NCBI RefSeq assembly: GCF_018905915.1
Contig: NZ_CP064782.1
Location: 1,364,001 to 1,428,000, forward strand
Origin: Azospira inquinata
GTDB lineage: Bacteria > Pseudomonadota > Gammaproteobacteria > Burkholderiales > Rhodocyclaceae
Direction of reading: 5' to 3'
DNA length: 64,000 bases
The notes beneath the pieces were generated by a model, which saw only the letters and a list, made by a program, of their open reading frames with translations, was not told the DNA's origin and searched no databases. Below, in pieces: positions 46,193 through 56,908 of the stretch. Each line of letters begins with the position of its first letter. The first letter of the stretch is position 1. A program made the position numbers and the translations under genes.

Positions 46193-46300
46193 GGTGGTCT
46201 TTCAGAACGTCAAAGCCGCCCGAAGGCGGCGGAGATAGCGGGAAGGGTAATCAGCGGGCGGGGAAGGGAGCCCCCGGCGGACCGATTACCCAGCCGAAAT

Positions 46301-47383
<1,083 letters not shown>

Positions 47384-47435
47384 TTATGATACCTTATAAA
47401 GCTTTCCGGTATAAGACCTTACCGCAGGCAAGCCC

Positions 47436-47723
47436 ATGTCTCTTTCCCTCGACGAAGTCCATCGCATTGCCCATCTGGCCCGCATCGAAATCACCGACGC
47501 GGAGGCCAATGCCACCCTGGGCCAGTTGAACGGTATTTTCTCCCTGATCGAGGCCATGCAGGCCGTGGATACCGCCGGTGTGGCCCCCATGGCCCACGCC
47601 CAGGACCTGCCCCAACGCCTCCGGGAAGACCGGGTGACCGAATCCGACCAGCGAGCCGCCTTCCAGGCCGTGGCCCCGGAAACGGAAGCCGGGCTTTACC
47701 TGGTGCCCAAGGTCATCGAATAG
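47436..47723 (+). CDS. gatC: Asp/Glu-tRNA amidotransferase subunit C
   Basis: A 95-residue GatC that wraps GatA and GatB. Begins [20 protein letters not shown] and ends YLVPKVIE, both typical. First gene of gatCA(lipoprotein)B. Confidence 0.94.
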   Translation: MSLSLDEVHRIAHLARIEITDAEANATLGQLNGIFSLIEAMQAVDTAGVAPMAHAQDLPQRLREDRVTESDQRAAFQAVAPETEAGLYLVPKVIE

Positions 47724-47872
47724 GGCAGGGTCCGGGGCCCTTTTCCTTTGGAACTGCGTCCCTTCCCCCGTTTCCTTTTCCAGCGTCCGATTCCGACCCC
47801 CTTCATCCGTCGCGGTCCGGCCGCCGCTCCCCCCGGGAGCTTCCGCCGCCGCCAGCCACCCTCAGAAACGCC

Positions 47873-49366
47873 ATGATCAACGCCAGCCTCAAAGAACTGT
47901 CGCAGGCCTTAGCCGACAAGAAAATTTCCAGCGTGGAACTGACCCAGCTCTACCTGGACCGGATCGCCCGTCACAACCCGGCCATTAACGCCTACATCAC
48001 TGTGAATGGGGAGCGTAGCCTGGCCCAGGCCCGGGCCGCCGACGCCCGGCGGGCCGCCGGAGATGGGGGTCCCCTGACCGGCATCCCCCTGGCCCAGAAG
48101 GACATTTTCTGTGCCCAGGGCTGGCGCACCACCTGCGGCTCCCACATGCTGGCCAATTTCGTCAGCCCCTATGACGCCACGGTGATCCAGAAATTTGACG
48201 CTGCCGGGGCCGTGAATCTGGGCAAGACCAACATGGACGAATTCGCCATGGGGTCTTCCAACGAAACCTCCTGGTTCGGGCCGGTAAAAAACCCCTGGGA
48301 TCAGGAACGGGTGCCCGGCGGCTCCTCCGGCGGCTCCGCCGCTGCAGTGGCCGCCCGGCTGGCTCCCGCCGCCACCGGCACGGACACGGGGGGCTCCATT
48401 CGCCAGCCCGCCGCCCTGTGCAACCTCACCGGCTTGAAGCCCACCTACGGGGTGGTTTCCCGCTGGGGCATGATCGCCTTCGCCTCCTCCCTGGATCAGG
48501 CGGGCCCCATGGCCCGCAGCGCCGAAGATTGCGCCCTGCTGCTGAACACCATGGCGGGCTTTGACCCCAAGGATTCCACCAGCCTGGAACGGACGCCGGA
48601 AGATTACGGCCGCCTGCTGGACGCCCCCGCCGGGGCCAAGCCTCTGGCCGGGCTGAAAATCGGCCTGCCCAAGGAATTTTTCGGCGCTGAGGAACAGGCG
48701 GGCTGTGACACGGAAGTCATGGCCACCATCCAGGCCGCCATCGCCACCTATCGGGAACTGGGGGCGGAAACCGTAGAAGTCAGCCTGCCCAGCATGAAGC
48801 TGGCCGTGCCCGCCTACTACGTGATCGCCCCGGCGGAAGCCAGCTCCAACCTCTCCCGCTTCGACGGGGTGCGCTACGGCTATCGGGCCCCGGAATACGG
48901 GGACCTGAACGACATGTACTGCAAGAGCCGGGCCCAGGGCTTCGGCGAGGAAGTGAAGCGGCGCATCCTCATTGGCACCTACGTGCTCTCCCACGGCTAT
49001 TACGACGCCTATTACCTCCAGGCCCAGCGCATCCGCCGCCTCATCGCCGACGACTTTGCCGCCGCCTACGCCCAGTGCGACGTTATCCTGGGGCCCACCA
49101 GCCCCACCCCGGCCTTCAAGCTGGGCGCCAAGTCCGGGGACCCGGTGCAGATGTACCTGTCCGACATTTACACCATTGCGGTGAATCTGGCGGGCCTGCC
49201 CGGCATGTCCCTGCCCTGCGGCTTTGTGGGCGGGGCAGACAAGCCCCTGCCCGTGGGGCTCCAGCTCATCGGCAACTATTTTGACGAGGCCCGGCTGCTC
49301 AACGTGGCCCACCGTTACCAACAGGCCACGGACTGGCATCAGCGCCAGCCCGCCGGCCTGGAGTAA
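47873..49366 (+). CDS. gatA: Asp/Glu-tRNA amidotransferase subunit A
   Basis: A 497-residue amidase-signature enzyme that releases ammonia from glutamine for transamidation of mis-charged Glu-tRNA(Gln) or Asp-tRNA(Asn). Ser-cisSer-Lys triad: the Lys in [15 protein letters not shown] and the serines in [14 protein letters not shown] and [11 protein letters not shown]. It follows gatC by 149 bp. Confidence 0.95.
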   Translation: MINASLKELSQALADKKISSVELTQLYLDRIARHNPAINAYITVNGERSLAQARAADARRAAGDGGPLTGIPLAQKDIFCAQGWRTTCGSHMLANFVSPYDATVIQKFDAAGAVNLGKTNMDEFAMGSSNETSWFGPVKNPWDQERVPGGSSGGSAAAVAARLAPAATGTDTGGSIRQPAALCNLTGLKPTYGVVSRWGMIAFASSLDQAGPMARSAEDCALLLNTMAGFDPKDSTSLERTPEDYGRLLDAPAGAKPLAGLKIGLPKEFFGAEEQAGCDTEVMATIQAAIATYRELGAETVEVSLPSMKLAVPAYYVIAPAEASSNLSRFDGVRYGYRAPEYGDLNDMYCKSRAQGFGEEVKRRILIGTYVLSHGYYDAYYLQAQRIRRLIADDFAAAYAQCDVILGPTSPTPAFKLGAKSGDPVQMYLSDIYTIAVNLAGLPGMSLPCGFVGGADKPLPVGLQLIGNYFDEARLLNVAHRYQQATDWHQRQPAGLE

Positions 49367-49378
49367 GGGGAAGGCGCC

Positions 49379-49933
49379 GTGGCCCGCCCCCTGTGCCCCT
49401 CCCCCTTACCGCTCCGCCTCGGGGCGGCGGGACTGCTGGCCGCCCTGATCCTGGCCGGTTGCGCCACGCCTCCCGGCCAGGCGCCGGTGGAAGAAGAAGG
49501 GGTGGGCGCTCCCGCCGTAACCCCGTCCGGGGTGCTGATCAACGCCCCCTTGAAACACCTGTCCAAACGCAAACTGGCGCCCATGCCGGTCCGTCCCCTG
49601 AATGTGCAAACCCGTTGCGCCTTCCGGGACGATAACGGCTACGGCGGCAGCATCCAGCTGCTGGTGAAGGAAGCCCAGGTGCAGCAATTCAGCGCCAATG
49701 TGGATATTCCCAACCAGGGTAGCTGCCATTTCGATCTGAAGGATTTCCGCCAGACCGGCACCCTGCCCCAGATCGCCCTGGCCGCCAACGCCGGGGACTG
49801 CGCCGTGCATATGTGGGAGCAGGGCCCCCGGGTCACCGTGGCCTTCGCCAATTGCCGCGCCCAATGCAGCGGCGACGCGGTGGATTACCTGTGGCCCATC
49901 CAGGTGGATCCCCGCAAACACGACTGTTTTTAA
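49379..49933 (+). CDS. Putative lipoprotein inserted in the gat operon
   Basis: A 184-residue protein with a lipoprotein signal (LLAALILAGCATPP, lipid Cys near residue 28), starting at GTG 49379, 12 bp after gatA and 30 bp before gatB. The mature part has five cysteines (TRCAFRDD, GSCHFDLKDF, GDCAVHMWEQ, ANCRAQCSGD, KHDCF), suggesting disulfides. Function unknown. Its position between gatA and gatB is unusual, since those are normally adjacent. Confidence 0.75.
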   Translation: MARPLCPSPLPLRLGAAGLLAALILAGCATPPGQAPVEEEGVGAPAVTPSGVLINAPLKHLSKRKLAPMPVRPLNVQTRCAFRDDNGYGGSIQLLVKEAQVQQFSANVDIPNQGSCHFDLKDFRQTGTLPQIALAANAGDCAVHMWEQGPRVTVAFANCRAQCSGDAVDYLWPIQVDPRKHDCF

Positions 49934-49963
49934 CCTCTTAACGATTTTTCCTGGAAATGCCCC

Positions 49964-51424
49964 ATGAGTGCTAGCAACTGGGAAGTGGTCATCGGTATCG
50001 AGACCCACGCGCAACTGGCCACCTGCTCCAAGATTTTCTCCAGCGCCGCCACCGCCTTCGGCGCCGAGCCCAATGTCCAGGCCTGTGCCGTGGACCTGGC
50101 CCTGCCCGGGGTGCTCCCGGTACTAAACCGGGCGGCGGTGGAATGCGCCATTAAGCTGGGCCTGGCGGTGGGCGGCCAGGTGGCCCCCCGTTCCGTTTTC
50201 GCCCGGAAAAACTACTTCTACCCGGATCTGCCCAAGGGCTACCAGATCAGCCAGTACGAGCTGCCCGTGGTGTCCGGCGGCGGTATCACCCTGCGCCTCG
50301 GGGAAGGGGAACAGGCCACGGAAAAGGTGGTGCGCCTGACCCGGGCCCACCTGGAAGAGGATGCGGGCAAATCCATCCATGAAGGCTTCCATAACAAGAC
50401 CGGCATCGACCTGAACCGGGCCGGTACGCCCCTGCTGGAAATCGTTTCCGAGCCGGACATGCGCTCCTCCGCCGAGGCTGTGGCCTACGCCAAGGCCCTC
50501 CACGCCCTGGTCACCTGGATCGGCATCTGCGACGGCAACATGCAGGAAGGCTCCTTCCGCTGTGACGCCAACGTCTCCGTGCGCCGCAAGGGGGACCCGG
50601 AATTCGGCACCCGGCGGGAAATCAAGAACCTCAACTCCTTCCGCTTCATGCAGCAGGCCATCGACTACGAAGTCCAGTGGCAGATCGACACCCTGGAAGA
50701 CGGGGGCCGCATCCAGCAGGCCACCGTGCTCTTCGATCCCAGCACCGGGGAAACCCGGGCCATGCGCACCAAGGAAGACGCCCACGACTACCGCTACTTC
50801 CCCGACCCGGACCTGCTGCCCCTGGTGATCGCCCCGGAATGGGTGGAACGGGTTAAGGCAGAACTGCCCGAACTGCCCGGTGCTAAGCGGGATCGGTTCA
50901 TGGCCGACTATGGCCTCTCCGGCTACGACGCCGCCACCCTCACCGCCGCTCTGGACACCGCCGACTACTTTGAAGCCGTGGTGCGCCTGGCGGGCAAGGC
51001 CCAGGCCAAGACCGCTGCCAACTGGGTAATGGGAGAACTAGCCGCCCGCCTGCACAAGGAAGACAAGGCCCTGGGCCAATCCCCGGTAAGCGCGGAACAG
51101 CTGGCCGGTCTGGTGGCCCGCATCGGCGACAACACCATTTCCAACAGCATCGCCAAAAAGGTTTTTGAAGCCCTGTGGGCCGGGGAAGGCGCCAGCGCCG
51201 ACCAGATCATCGAGCAAAAGGGCCTGAAGCAGATCACGGACAGCGGCGCCATCGAAAAGCTGGTGGAAGAAGTGCTGGCCGCCAATCAGAAATCCGTGGA
51301 GGAATTCCGGGCCGGCAAGGAAAAAGCCTTCAACGCCCTGGTGGGTCAGGTCATGAAGGCCGCCCGGGGCAAGGCCAATCCCCAGCAGGTTAATGAACTG
51401 CTGAAAGCCAAACTGGGCGCTTAA
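49964..51424 (+). CDS. gatB: Asp/Glu-tRNA amidotransferase subunit B
   Basis: A 486-residue GatB, the kinase/transamidase subunit. N-terminal [18 protein letters not shown], zinc/active region [18 protein letters not shown] and [20 protein letters not shown], and the C-terminal YqeY-like tail ([14 protein letters not shown]) that binds tRNA. Ends before a strong terminator. Confidence 0.95.
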   Translation: MSASNWEVVIGIETHAQLATCSKIFSSAATAFGAEPNVQACAVDLALPGVLPVLNRAAVECAIKLGLAVGGQVAPRSVFARKNYFYPDLPKGYQISQYELPVVSGGGITLRLGEGEQATEKVVRLTRAHLEEDAGKSIHEGFHNKTGIDLNRAGTPLLEIVSEPDMRSSAEAVAYAKALHALVTWIGICDGNMQEGSFRCDANVSVRRKGDPEFGTRREIKNLNSFRFMQQAIDYEVQWQIDTLEDGGRIQQATVLFDPSTGETRAMRTKEDAHDYRYFPDPDLLPLVIAPEWVERVKAELPELPGAKRDRFMADYGLSGYDAATLTAALDTADYFEAVVRLAGKAQAKTAANWVMGELAARLHKEDKALGQSPVSAEQLAGLVARIGDNTISNSIAKKVFEALWAGEGASADQIIEQKGLKQITDSGAIEKLVEEVLAANQKSVEEFRAGKEKAFNALVGQVMKAARGKANPQQVNELLKAKLGA

Positions 51425-51444
51425 GCCCCCTAGGGCAGCAATCA

Positions 51445-51476
51445 AAAAAGGGCGGCCTGGAGCCGCCCTTTTTCTT
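51445..51476 (+). terminator. Intrinsic terminator after gatB
   Basis: AAAAAAGGGCGGC-CTGGA-GCCGCCCTTTTTC is a 7-bp-plus GC stem with a T-run. It can also end the convergent azlD transcript. Confidence 0.8.
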
Positions 51477-51493
51477 TGTCCGCGCCCGCCCCC

Positions 51494-51814
51494 CTAGGGC
51501 AAGCCACCGGGCCAGGCGGAAAACACCAGCAGGGCAAGGAAACCGCCACCGATGGTGAGCAGGGTATTGCGCCGCCAGGCGGCCAGCCCTACCGCCACCA
51601 ACCCCGCCGCCGTGCGGGCGCCCAGGTGGAAACGGCCCTGGAGCAAAAACAGGTCGGGAGTCACCAGGGCAACCAGCGCCGCTACAGGCACCAGGGGCAG
51701 GAGCGCCACGAACCAGCGGGGCGTCCCCAGGCGGCCCTGGAGGGCGATAAAGGAAAAGCGCAGGAGAAAGGTCGCCGCCCCGGCCCCCAGGAATATCCAG
51801 CCCACCCTATCCAT
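51494..51814 (-). CDS. azlD: AzlD-family branched-chain amino acid exporter subunit
   Basis: A 106-residue small membrane protein with about four helices (MDRVGWIFLGAGAATFLLRF, FVALLPLVPVAALVALVTPD). AzlD pairs with AzlC to export branched-chain amino acids or azaleucine. The start at 51814 lies inside the last codons of azlC (8-bp overlap); the longer upstream frame is not used. Confidence 0.85.
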   Translation of the reverse strand: MDRVGWIFLGAGAATFLLRFSFIALQGRLGTPRWFVALLPLVPVAALVALVTPDLFLLQGRFHLGARTAAGLVAVGLAAWRRNTLLTIGGGFLALLVFSAWPGGLP

Positions 51815-52520
51815 GGCGCCCTTCCTGCCCACCAGGGGCAGTCCGCCGGGGTAGAAACAGGGCTCCCGCCCCCAATCCGGCCAGGGCCGCCACAAACAGG
51901 CCCAGCTTATAGGGCCAGAGGGCTCCCAGCACCGCCACCGTCCCGGCCACCAGGGCCGCCACGGCCTGGGCCCGACGGCGAATGAGGGGCACGGCAATGG
52001 CGATAAAGGTCAGGGTGGCGGCAAAATCCAGGGGTAATTCCGGGGGCAGCTGGCTGCCCAGCACCACCCCGGCCAAAGTCGCCAGCTGCCAGCCGGACCA
52101 GAGGCTGAAGCCCGCCCCCAGGAGTATCCAATGGGCCTGCCCCTGTTTATCCCCCTCCAGCAAATGGGGAATGGCCGCCGCGTAGGCTTCGTCGGTGAGC
52201 AGGTAGGCCAGCAGGGCTTTCCAGAGGCGATTGCGGCCCGCCAGGACGGGGGCCACGGAGGCGCTATAGAGGAGATGGCGCAGGTTGATCAGGGTCACGG
52301 TGGCCAGCATCACCAGGGCCGAGGCCCCGGCCCCCAGGAGCTGGGCCAGAACGAATTGGGCAGAACCGGCAAAAACCACGGAGGACATGGCCACCGCCGC
52401 CACGGGGGAAAGGCCGGACCTTAGGGCCACCACCCCGTAAATCAGGCCGAAGGGCACGGTACCCAGGAGCAGGGGCGCTAGGGCGCGGCAGCCGAGGAAG
52501 AAGGCAGCACGGGGGGTCAT
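51807..52520 (-). CDS. azlC: AzlC-family amino acid exporter
   Basis: A 237-residue inner-membrane protein of the AzlC/YgaZ family. MTPRAAFFLGCRALAPLLLG and VPFGLIYGVVALRSGLSP at the N-terminus and NLRHLLYSASVAP in the middle are family signatures; about six to seven helices. Exports branched-chain amino acids together with AzlD. Confidence 0.88.
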   Translation of the reverse strand: MTPRAAFFLGCRALAPLLLGTVPFGLIYGVVALRSGLSPVAAVAMSSVVFAGSAQFVLAQLLGAGASALVMLATVTLINLRHLLYSASVAPVLAGRNRLWKALLAYLLTDEAYAAAIPHLLEGDKQGQAHWILLGAGFSLWSGWQLATLAGVVLGSQLPPELPLDFAATLTFIAIAVPLIRRRAQAVAALVAGTVAVLGALWPYKLGLFVAALAGLGAGALFLPRRTAPGGQEGRHG

Positions 52521-52560
52521 ACAAGGGGATGGGGCCTGGGCCCCAGGGGAAAGAGACGCC

Positions 52561-53196
52561 TCAATGGGGCGCCAGGGCCGGATGGAGCTCGCCGTTATGG
52601 CCGCTGATCAGCTCCTGGTAGCGCTTCCGGTCCGCTTCGTAGCGGGCATTGGCGGCGCCTAGCTCCTGCCGTTTCTGGTTCAACTGGTCTTGCAGGCTGC
52701 GAATGTCGTAGCCGTTGTCCTTCACCTGTTTGGTCAGGTCCGGCGGCATGGGCTTGTTGCGGTAAAACTCCGCCTCATTCTGCAAATGGGTGCGCCGTTT
52801 CAGGGCTTCGTTCAAGCGCCCCTGGAGCTGGCGCTGTTGCAGGGTGATGTCCTGCTGGCTGCGGGTCTGCTGCTCCTGGATATCCTGCACGCTGGCATAC
52901 ATGTTGAGCAGAGCCTGATCCTTGCGCTTCTGCTCCTTGGCCGCCTGATCCTGGGCTTTTTGCTTTTCCAGCTCCGCCGCCCGACGGGCCTGCTGTTCCG
53001 GGGTCAGTTGCCCTTCCACCTGGCGGGTCACCACCCCCTGGGGATTGAGTTCCTGGTAGCCCCGTTTCTGGCACAGGGGCGGCACCGTATCTCCGCACAC
53101 CTTGTGGCCGTGGGCGTCCTGACAGCAGTAGAGCTGCCCCGCCCCGGCAGGCAGGGCGGTGAGCAGCAAGAGCAGGAGGCTAGCGGGCCGCCACAC
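52561..53196 (-). CDS. Exported coiled-coil protein with DUF4124-like N-terminus
   Basis: A 211-residue protein with a signal peptide ([20 protein letters not shown]), a short DUF4124-like segment with four cysteines ([20 protein letters not shown] then LC), and a long charged coiled coil from about 65 to 200. The family's function is unknown; periplasmic. Overlaps the end of pyrE by 17 bp, so it is co-transcribed with it. Confidence 0.8.
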   Translation of the reverse strand: MWRPASLLLLLLTALPAGAGQLYCCQDAHGHKVCGDTVPPLCQKRGYQELNPQGVVTRQVEGQLTPEQQARRAAELEKQKAQDQAAKEQKRKDQALLNMYASVQDIQEQQTRSQQDITLQQRQLQGRLNEALKRRTHLQNEAEFYRNKPMPPDLTKQVKDNGYDIRSLQDQLNQKRQELGAANARYEADRKRYQELISGHNGELHPALAPH

Positions 53197-53824
53197 CGTA
53201 ACGGTCCCGATAGGCGCCGATGGCGGGCCGGAAGGCGGCCAGATCGGGGCGCCCTTCCAGAAAGGCCATCAGATCCTGAAGACTGGCCACGGCAATCACC
53301 GGAATGCCGTAATCCCGCTCCACTTCCTGGACAGCGGACAACTCGCCCTTGCCCCGCTCCATGCGGTCCAGGGCGATGACCACCCCGGCGGGGGTGGCGC
53401 CCCCGGCGCGAATCAGTTCCACCGATTCCCGCACCGAGGTACCGGCAGAAATCACGTCATCCACAATCAGCACCCGGCCAGAGAGGGGGGCGCCCACGAT
53501 GGTGCCGCCTTCCCCATGGTCCTTGGCTTCCTTGCGGTTGAAGGCGTAGGGCAGGTTGCGCCCTTGCCCCGCCAGGGCCACCGCCACGGCAGCCACCAGG
53601 GGAATGCCCTTGTAGGCCGGGCCAAAGAGCATGTCGCACGGGGGGGCCGCTGCCTCGATGGCTTTCGCGTAAAATTGGGACAGCTTACCCAGGGAAGCGC
53701 CGTCGTTAAACAGCCCGGAGTTGAAGAAATAGGGCGAGAGGCGCCCGGCCTTGGTCTTGAATTCGCCGAAACGGAGCACCTCCCGGGCCACGGCGAATTC
53801 GATAAATTCCTGACGAAAATCCAT
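53180..53824 (-). CDS. pyrE: Orotate phosphoribosyltransferase
   Basis: A 214-residue pyrimidine-synthesis enzyme converting orotate and PRPP to OMP. The PRPP motif is [32 protein letters not shown] and the flexible-loop [15 protein letters not shown] are typical. Start 53824 ([12 protein letters not shown]) begins the family's N-terminus; the upstream extension is antisense to exonuclease III and not used. Divergent from exonuclease III. Confidence 0.95.
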   Translation of the reverse strand: MDFRQEFIEFAVAREVLRFGEFKTKAGRLSPYFFNSGLFNDGASLGKLSQFYAKAIEAAAPPCDMLFGPAYKGIPLVAAVAVALAGQGRNLPYAFNRKEAKDHGEGGTIVGAPLSGRVLIVDDVISAGTSVRESVELIRAGGATPAGVVIALDRMERGKGELSAVQEVERDYGIPVIAVASLQDLMAFLEGRPDLAAFRPAIGAYRDRYGVAAR

Positions 53825-53861
53825 AACACTTCCTAACACGCCCTCCGGGCGCAACGCGGCT

Positions 53862-54656
53862 ATGTTACGCATCATCTCCCTCAATCTCAACGGCATCCGC
53901 TCCGCCTGGAGCAAGGGCCTACCCCAATGGCTGGCGGCCCAGGAGGCGGACGTGGTCTGTCTCCAGGAACTGAAAGCCCAGGAAAAAGACCTGAGCCCGG
54001 ACATGTTTGCCCCCGAATCGGGCCGGGGCCCATTCCACGGCCATTTCCACTACGCGGAAAAGAAAGGCTACAGCGGCGTGGGCATCTGGAGCCGCCAGGC
54101 GCCGGACCGGGTCACCGTGGGCATCGGCCATCCGGGCTTCGACGCGGAAGGCCGCTACCTCCGGGCCGACTTCGGCCAGCTCTCGGTCATTCCCGTCTAC
54201 GTGCCCTCCGGTTCCAGCTCCCCGGAACGGCAGGAAGCCAAATTCCAATTCCTGGACGAATTCCTCCCGGTCCTGGCCACCCTCAAGGCGGAAGGCAGGG
54301 AAGTGGTGCTGTGCGGCGACTGGAACATCGCCCACCAGGAAATCGACCTGAAAAACTGGAAATCCAACCAGAAAAATTCCGGCTTTCTCCCGGAAGAACG
54401 GGCCTGGCTCACCCGGGTCCTGGACGAACAGGGCTGGATGGACGTATACCGCCACCTGCACCCGGACACCACGGGCGAGGCCTACACCTGGTGGTCCAAC
54501 CGGGGCCAGGCCTGGGCCAAGAACGTGGGCTGGCGTATCGACTACCAGATCGCCACCCCGGGCCTGGGCGCTAAAGCCTTGCAAACCAGCATCTACAAAG
54601 AGCAGCGCTTCTCAGACCATGCGCCGCTGACGGTGGATTACGACTGGGAGGGGTAA
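53862..54656 (+). CDS. xthA: Exodeoxyribonuclease III / AP endonuclease
   Basis: A 264-residue EEP-fold nuclease in base-excision repair. Motifs [28 protein letters not shown] (metal Glu), [15 protein letters not shown] (Asp, Asn), GWRIDYQIA and [12 protein letters not shown] (catalytic Asp, His). Full length. The cassette array begins about 200 bp downstream. Confidence 0.94.
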   Translation: MLRIISLNLNGIRSAWSKGLPQWLAAQEADVVCLQELKAQEKDLSPDMFAPESGRGPFHGHFHYAEKKGYSGVGIWSRQAPDRVTVGIGHPGFDAEGRYLRADFGQLSVIPVYVPSGSSSPERQEAKFQFLDEFLPVLATLKAEGREVVLCGDWNIAHQEIDLKNWKSNQKNSGFLPEERAWLTRVLDEQGWMDVYRHLHPDTTGEAYTWWSNRGQAWAKNVGWRIDYQIATPGLGAKALQTSIYKEQRFSDHAPLTVDYDWEG

Positions 54657-54721
54657 GGAGGCGGAGGTTGGCTGTCGGCCGGAAGCGGCCATACAATGCC
54701 ATTGGCACGATTTCAGAGCTT

Positions 54722-54873
54722 GCAGGGTTTGACGGAATATTTAGGACTAGAGGTAGGCCGGCATAATAATGAAATCCAATTGAAAAACAATTGATTGCAT
54801 CATTATGTGCCGCCAGGTTATCCATCTCGAATCCGTGAAACCCTGCAAAATTGACGTCTACTTTACGTTAGAG
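54722..54873 (+). repeat. Cassette-array boundary with long imperfect hairpin
   Basis: GCAGGGTTT (54722-54730) pairs with AAACCCTGC (54838-54846), and inner arms GGCATAATAATG and CATCATTATGTGCC pair imperfectly. The stretch ends in the core GTTAGAG at 54867. It may be a long attC or an attI-like site; the spacing between L-type arm and core is too long to be sure. Confidence 0.4.
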
Positions 54874-54881
54874 ATCTCATC

Positions 54882-55292
54882 ATGATGCAATGGGTCGTTG
54901 AAAAGTTTATTGCGCTAATCCCCGCGTTTGAAAAGGCGTCCTCTCTTCGGCGGGACATGCAAGACAATGCCCTTCGCGCAATCTCACATGCTCTGAATGA
55001 GACCTTCCTTTACTACCGCGACATTGACAGCGGGAAGCCACGAAATCTAGATGTAGAAGCACAGCTATCTCGTTATTGGGCTGCTGCGGCAATTCCCTTA
55101 CGCCATTTAGATCGCGAACTTGCTGGAATCTGCGAGTACAAATCCGAGTATTGGGTTAATCCGGAAACGTGGAAGCACGAAGACGTTGAAAGGCTCGGTA
55201 TCGGGCTTGAGAAGGTCCGTGACCAGTACCGTTCCCTTCTAGCACCAAAGAAGTTTTCACTTGCGGATAAGCGCGGTGGTCGCGATCTCTGA
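54882..55292 (+). CDS. Cassette gene 1, unknown function
   Basis: A 136-residue, probably soluble and mostly helical protein (MMQWVVEKFIALIPAFEKAS, LSRYWAAAAIPLRHLDRELA). I recognise no family or catalytic motif. It begins 9 bases after the cassette core at 54867-54873, and its TGA lies in the following core CTCTGAC. Base composition is clearly lower in GC than flanking genes. It could be a small defence or stress cassette, but nothing in the sequence proves it. Confidence 0.75.
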   Translation: MMQWVVEKFIALIPAFEKASSLRRDMQDNALRAISHALNETFLYYRDIDSGKPRNLDVEAQLSRYWAAAAIPLRHLDRELAGICEYKSEYWVNPETWKHEDVERLGIGLEKVRDQYRSLLAPKKFSLADKRGGRDL

Positions 55293-55355
55293 CCTTTCGT
55301 TCGAGAGGGACCTCGCGCGAAAAGCCGCGCGAGGTCCCTCAACTCCAAGTTATAC
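55287..55355 (+). repeat. attC site 2
   Basis: Left core CTCTGAC (55287-55293) and right core GTTATAC (55349-55355) enclose a perfect 15-bp stem (GAGGGACCTCGCGCG, 55305-55319, with its complement at 55326-55340). The 69-bp length and imperfect outer spacers fit a short attC. The stop codon of cassette gene 1 overlaps the left core. Confidence 0.75.
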
Positions 55356-55373
55356 ATTTGGGGCTCGCACGTC

Positions 55374-55850
55374 ATGAAAAGAAACCAAGTACTTGCCGCC
55401 CTTGAAGACACGCAATGGGCCTATGCACCAAATGATCAAGCGCATGCTTTGCAAGAGCTTGCCCAGCGCATTGCCAGAACAGGGCGCCTTAACCGGTCTC
55501 TCATTTCATATTCAAATCTTGTCGCTGGTGTTCGTTTTCAGTTTTCGAATGTCAACAACGGCGAGCCATTCGAAATAGATACGCACAATTGGCATGGCCT
55601 TCATCGCAGAATTATTGGCGATCTATTAGGGTATCTATCGTTCTTGTCGTATCGCGATTACGACTTCATGGCTAGTGCACTCGTCGCAGGCCTAATCGAA
55701 AACAGACCAAGCGAAATTTTCTTTGAATGGATGGAGTCGTTGGGGGCACTGCCAAATCTATCAGAAGATGCAATCACTGAGTTTTGGGTTGGCGAAGTCA
55801 ACAAGGCAGTTAATTGGTATCGGCAAAACCCTCAAGGATTCCATGTATAA
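55374..55850 (+). CDS. Cassette gene 2, unknown function
   Basis: A 158-residue soluble protein (MKRNQVLAALEDTQWAYAPN, NTHNW-type segment IDTHNWHGLHRRIIGDLLGY). No family recognised. It begins 18 bases after the core GTTATAC and ends with TAA inside GTATAAC, exactly the complementary core, so its cassette boundaries (about 55350-55919) are well defined. GC content is low compared with neighbours. Confidence 0.78.
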   Translation: MKRNQVLAALEDTQWAYAPNDQAHALQELAQRIARTGRLNRSLISYSNLVAGVRFQFSNVNNGEPFEIDTHNWHGLHRRIIGDLLGYLSFLSYRDYDFMASALVAGLIENRPSEIFFEWMESLGALPNLSEDAITEFWVGEVNKAVNWYRQNPQGFHV

Positions 55851-55925
55851 CACTTCGGTCAACTGGGGTGCCCAAACAGACGGCTTCGCCGCCTGTTTGG
55901 GCACCCGTTACCTCCGACGTTAGAG
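55845..55925 (+). repeat. attC site 3
   Basis: Left core GTATAAC (55845-55851) and right core GTTAGAG (55919-55925) flank a 19-bp stem (55866-55884 with 55888-55906, one G-U pair) closed by a TTC loop. The 81-bp length and the gene stop inside the left core are as in attC sites. Confidence 0.78.
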
Positions 55926-55934
55926 CACTACACC

Positions 55935-56759
55935 ATGCCCGCTCCGCTCACTGATGCCGTAATCATTGCCGTGGCGCGTCTCGTAGACGACGCACAAACG
56001 GAGACTCGCGAGCCTAGCCACTCCGATATCGAGTTTCAAATTCAACGGTCCCGGCTCACGGCAGGCGATCCCAAAGCACAAGGTCAGTTGGTGGGAAAGG
56101 CCAAGCGAGTGCGAGGCACGCTCAATTGGGCACTGAAGAACAATGCTGCCGCTGGGGAGTCTCTTATTGAAAACATCATTTCCCTAGTTCGTGGCTGCGG
56201 TGGCTTCCGGCCTGCCTCGCCCAACTTCGTCGGCTCCGAGGCCATCGAAAATGCAACCGCTGCGTTTCGTACCGAGGGCTTCGTTCTAACAAGCGATGGA
56301 GAACTACACGCTGTCGTTCTTGAAAACTTGTCCGGTGCCGCACTTACTGATGCACTTCAGGCCTATGTTCGCCGCGCCAAGCGCGGCGCTGACGACGCAG
56401 CTCTACTCACTGGTACGGGCAAAGATCTTCTTGAGGCAACCGCCGCTCACATTCTTGTCGAAAAGTCTGGCTCTTATCCCCGGGGAGCCAACTTCGAAGG
56501 TCTCTTAGGCCAAGCTTACGTAGCAATGGGGCTTGTAACTCCTCAGCATCCGGTGCAGCCGGGTGAGGCGCCTCAACGAAGGATCGAAAGGGCCATGTTT
56601 GATCTCGCCTGTTCTGTAAATGCCTTGCGAAATAAGGCAGGTACTGGTCACGGTCGTCCTTGGCTTCCAAACGTTACCGATACCGAAGCAAGGGCGGCTA
56701 TTCAATTCATGGGCACTATTGCGGAGTGGCTGCTGTATGCACTTAGCAAGCGACCGTAG
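55935..56759 (+). CDS. Abortive-infection C-terminal domain protein (cassette gene 3)
   Basis: A 274-residue protein whose last 130 residues resemble the Abi_C (abortive infection C-terminus) domain: ENLSG, a long helical middle with LEATAAHILVEKSGSYPRGA, and the R-N-x(4)-G-H segment NALRNKAGTGHGRPWLPNVT followed by a membrane-free helical end. Such domains occur in HEPN-type RNases, with RNKAGTGHG corresponding to the R-x(4-6)-H active site. It begins 9 bases after an attC core. Role in phage exclusion is inferred. Confidence 0.7.
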   Translation: MPAPLTDAVIIAVARLVDDAQTETREPSHSDIEFQIQRSRLTAGDPKAQGQLVGKAKRVRGTLNWALKNNAAAGESLIENIISLVRGCGGFRPASPNFVGSEAIENATAAFRTEGFVLTSDGELHAVVLENLSGAALTDALQAYVRRAKRGADDAALLTGTGKDLLEATAAHILVEKSGSYPRGANFEGLLGQAYVAMGLVTPQHPVQPGEAPQRRIERAMFDLACSVNALRNKAGTGHGRPWLPNVTDTEARAAIQFMGTIAEWLLYALSKRP

Positions 56760-56908
56760 TACTCTAATTCCCCCCAAACCCGCCGCCAGACGGCCCTGGC
56801 GCGTTGCTTTTGCGCCCCAGTCCGGCTAACCTTTGGGCTGGAACCATCGCTGCACCATAACCAATACGCATCACCTAGCCTTCGGGCGTTTCTTCAAGAG
56901 GATAAATC

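Larger units (their letters stand above)
54867..56768. other. Integrase-less integron cassette array (CALIN-like)
   Basis: Three AT-richer genes are separated by sites whose 7-bp cores pair in cassette fashion: GTTAGAG (54867-54873) with CTCTGAC (55287-55293); GTTATAC (55349-55355) with GTATAAC (55845-55851); GTTAGAG (55919-55925) with CTCTAAT (56762-56768). Each stop codon lies in or next to the left core, and each junction folds into a strong hairpin. No integrase lies in the window. The third site's right half is missing. The order of cores follows how each circular cassette would have closed. Confidence 0.75.
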
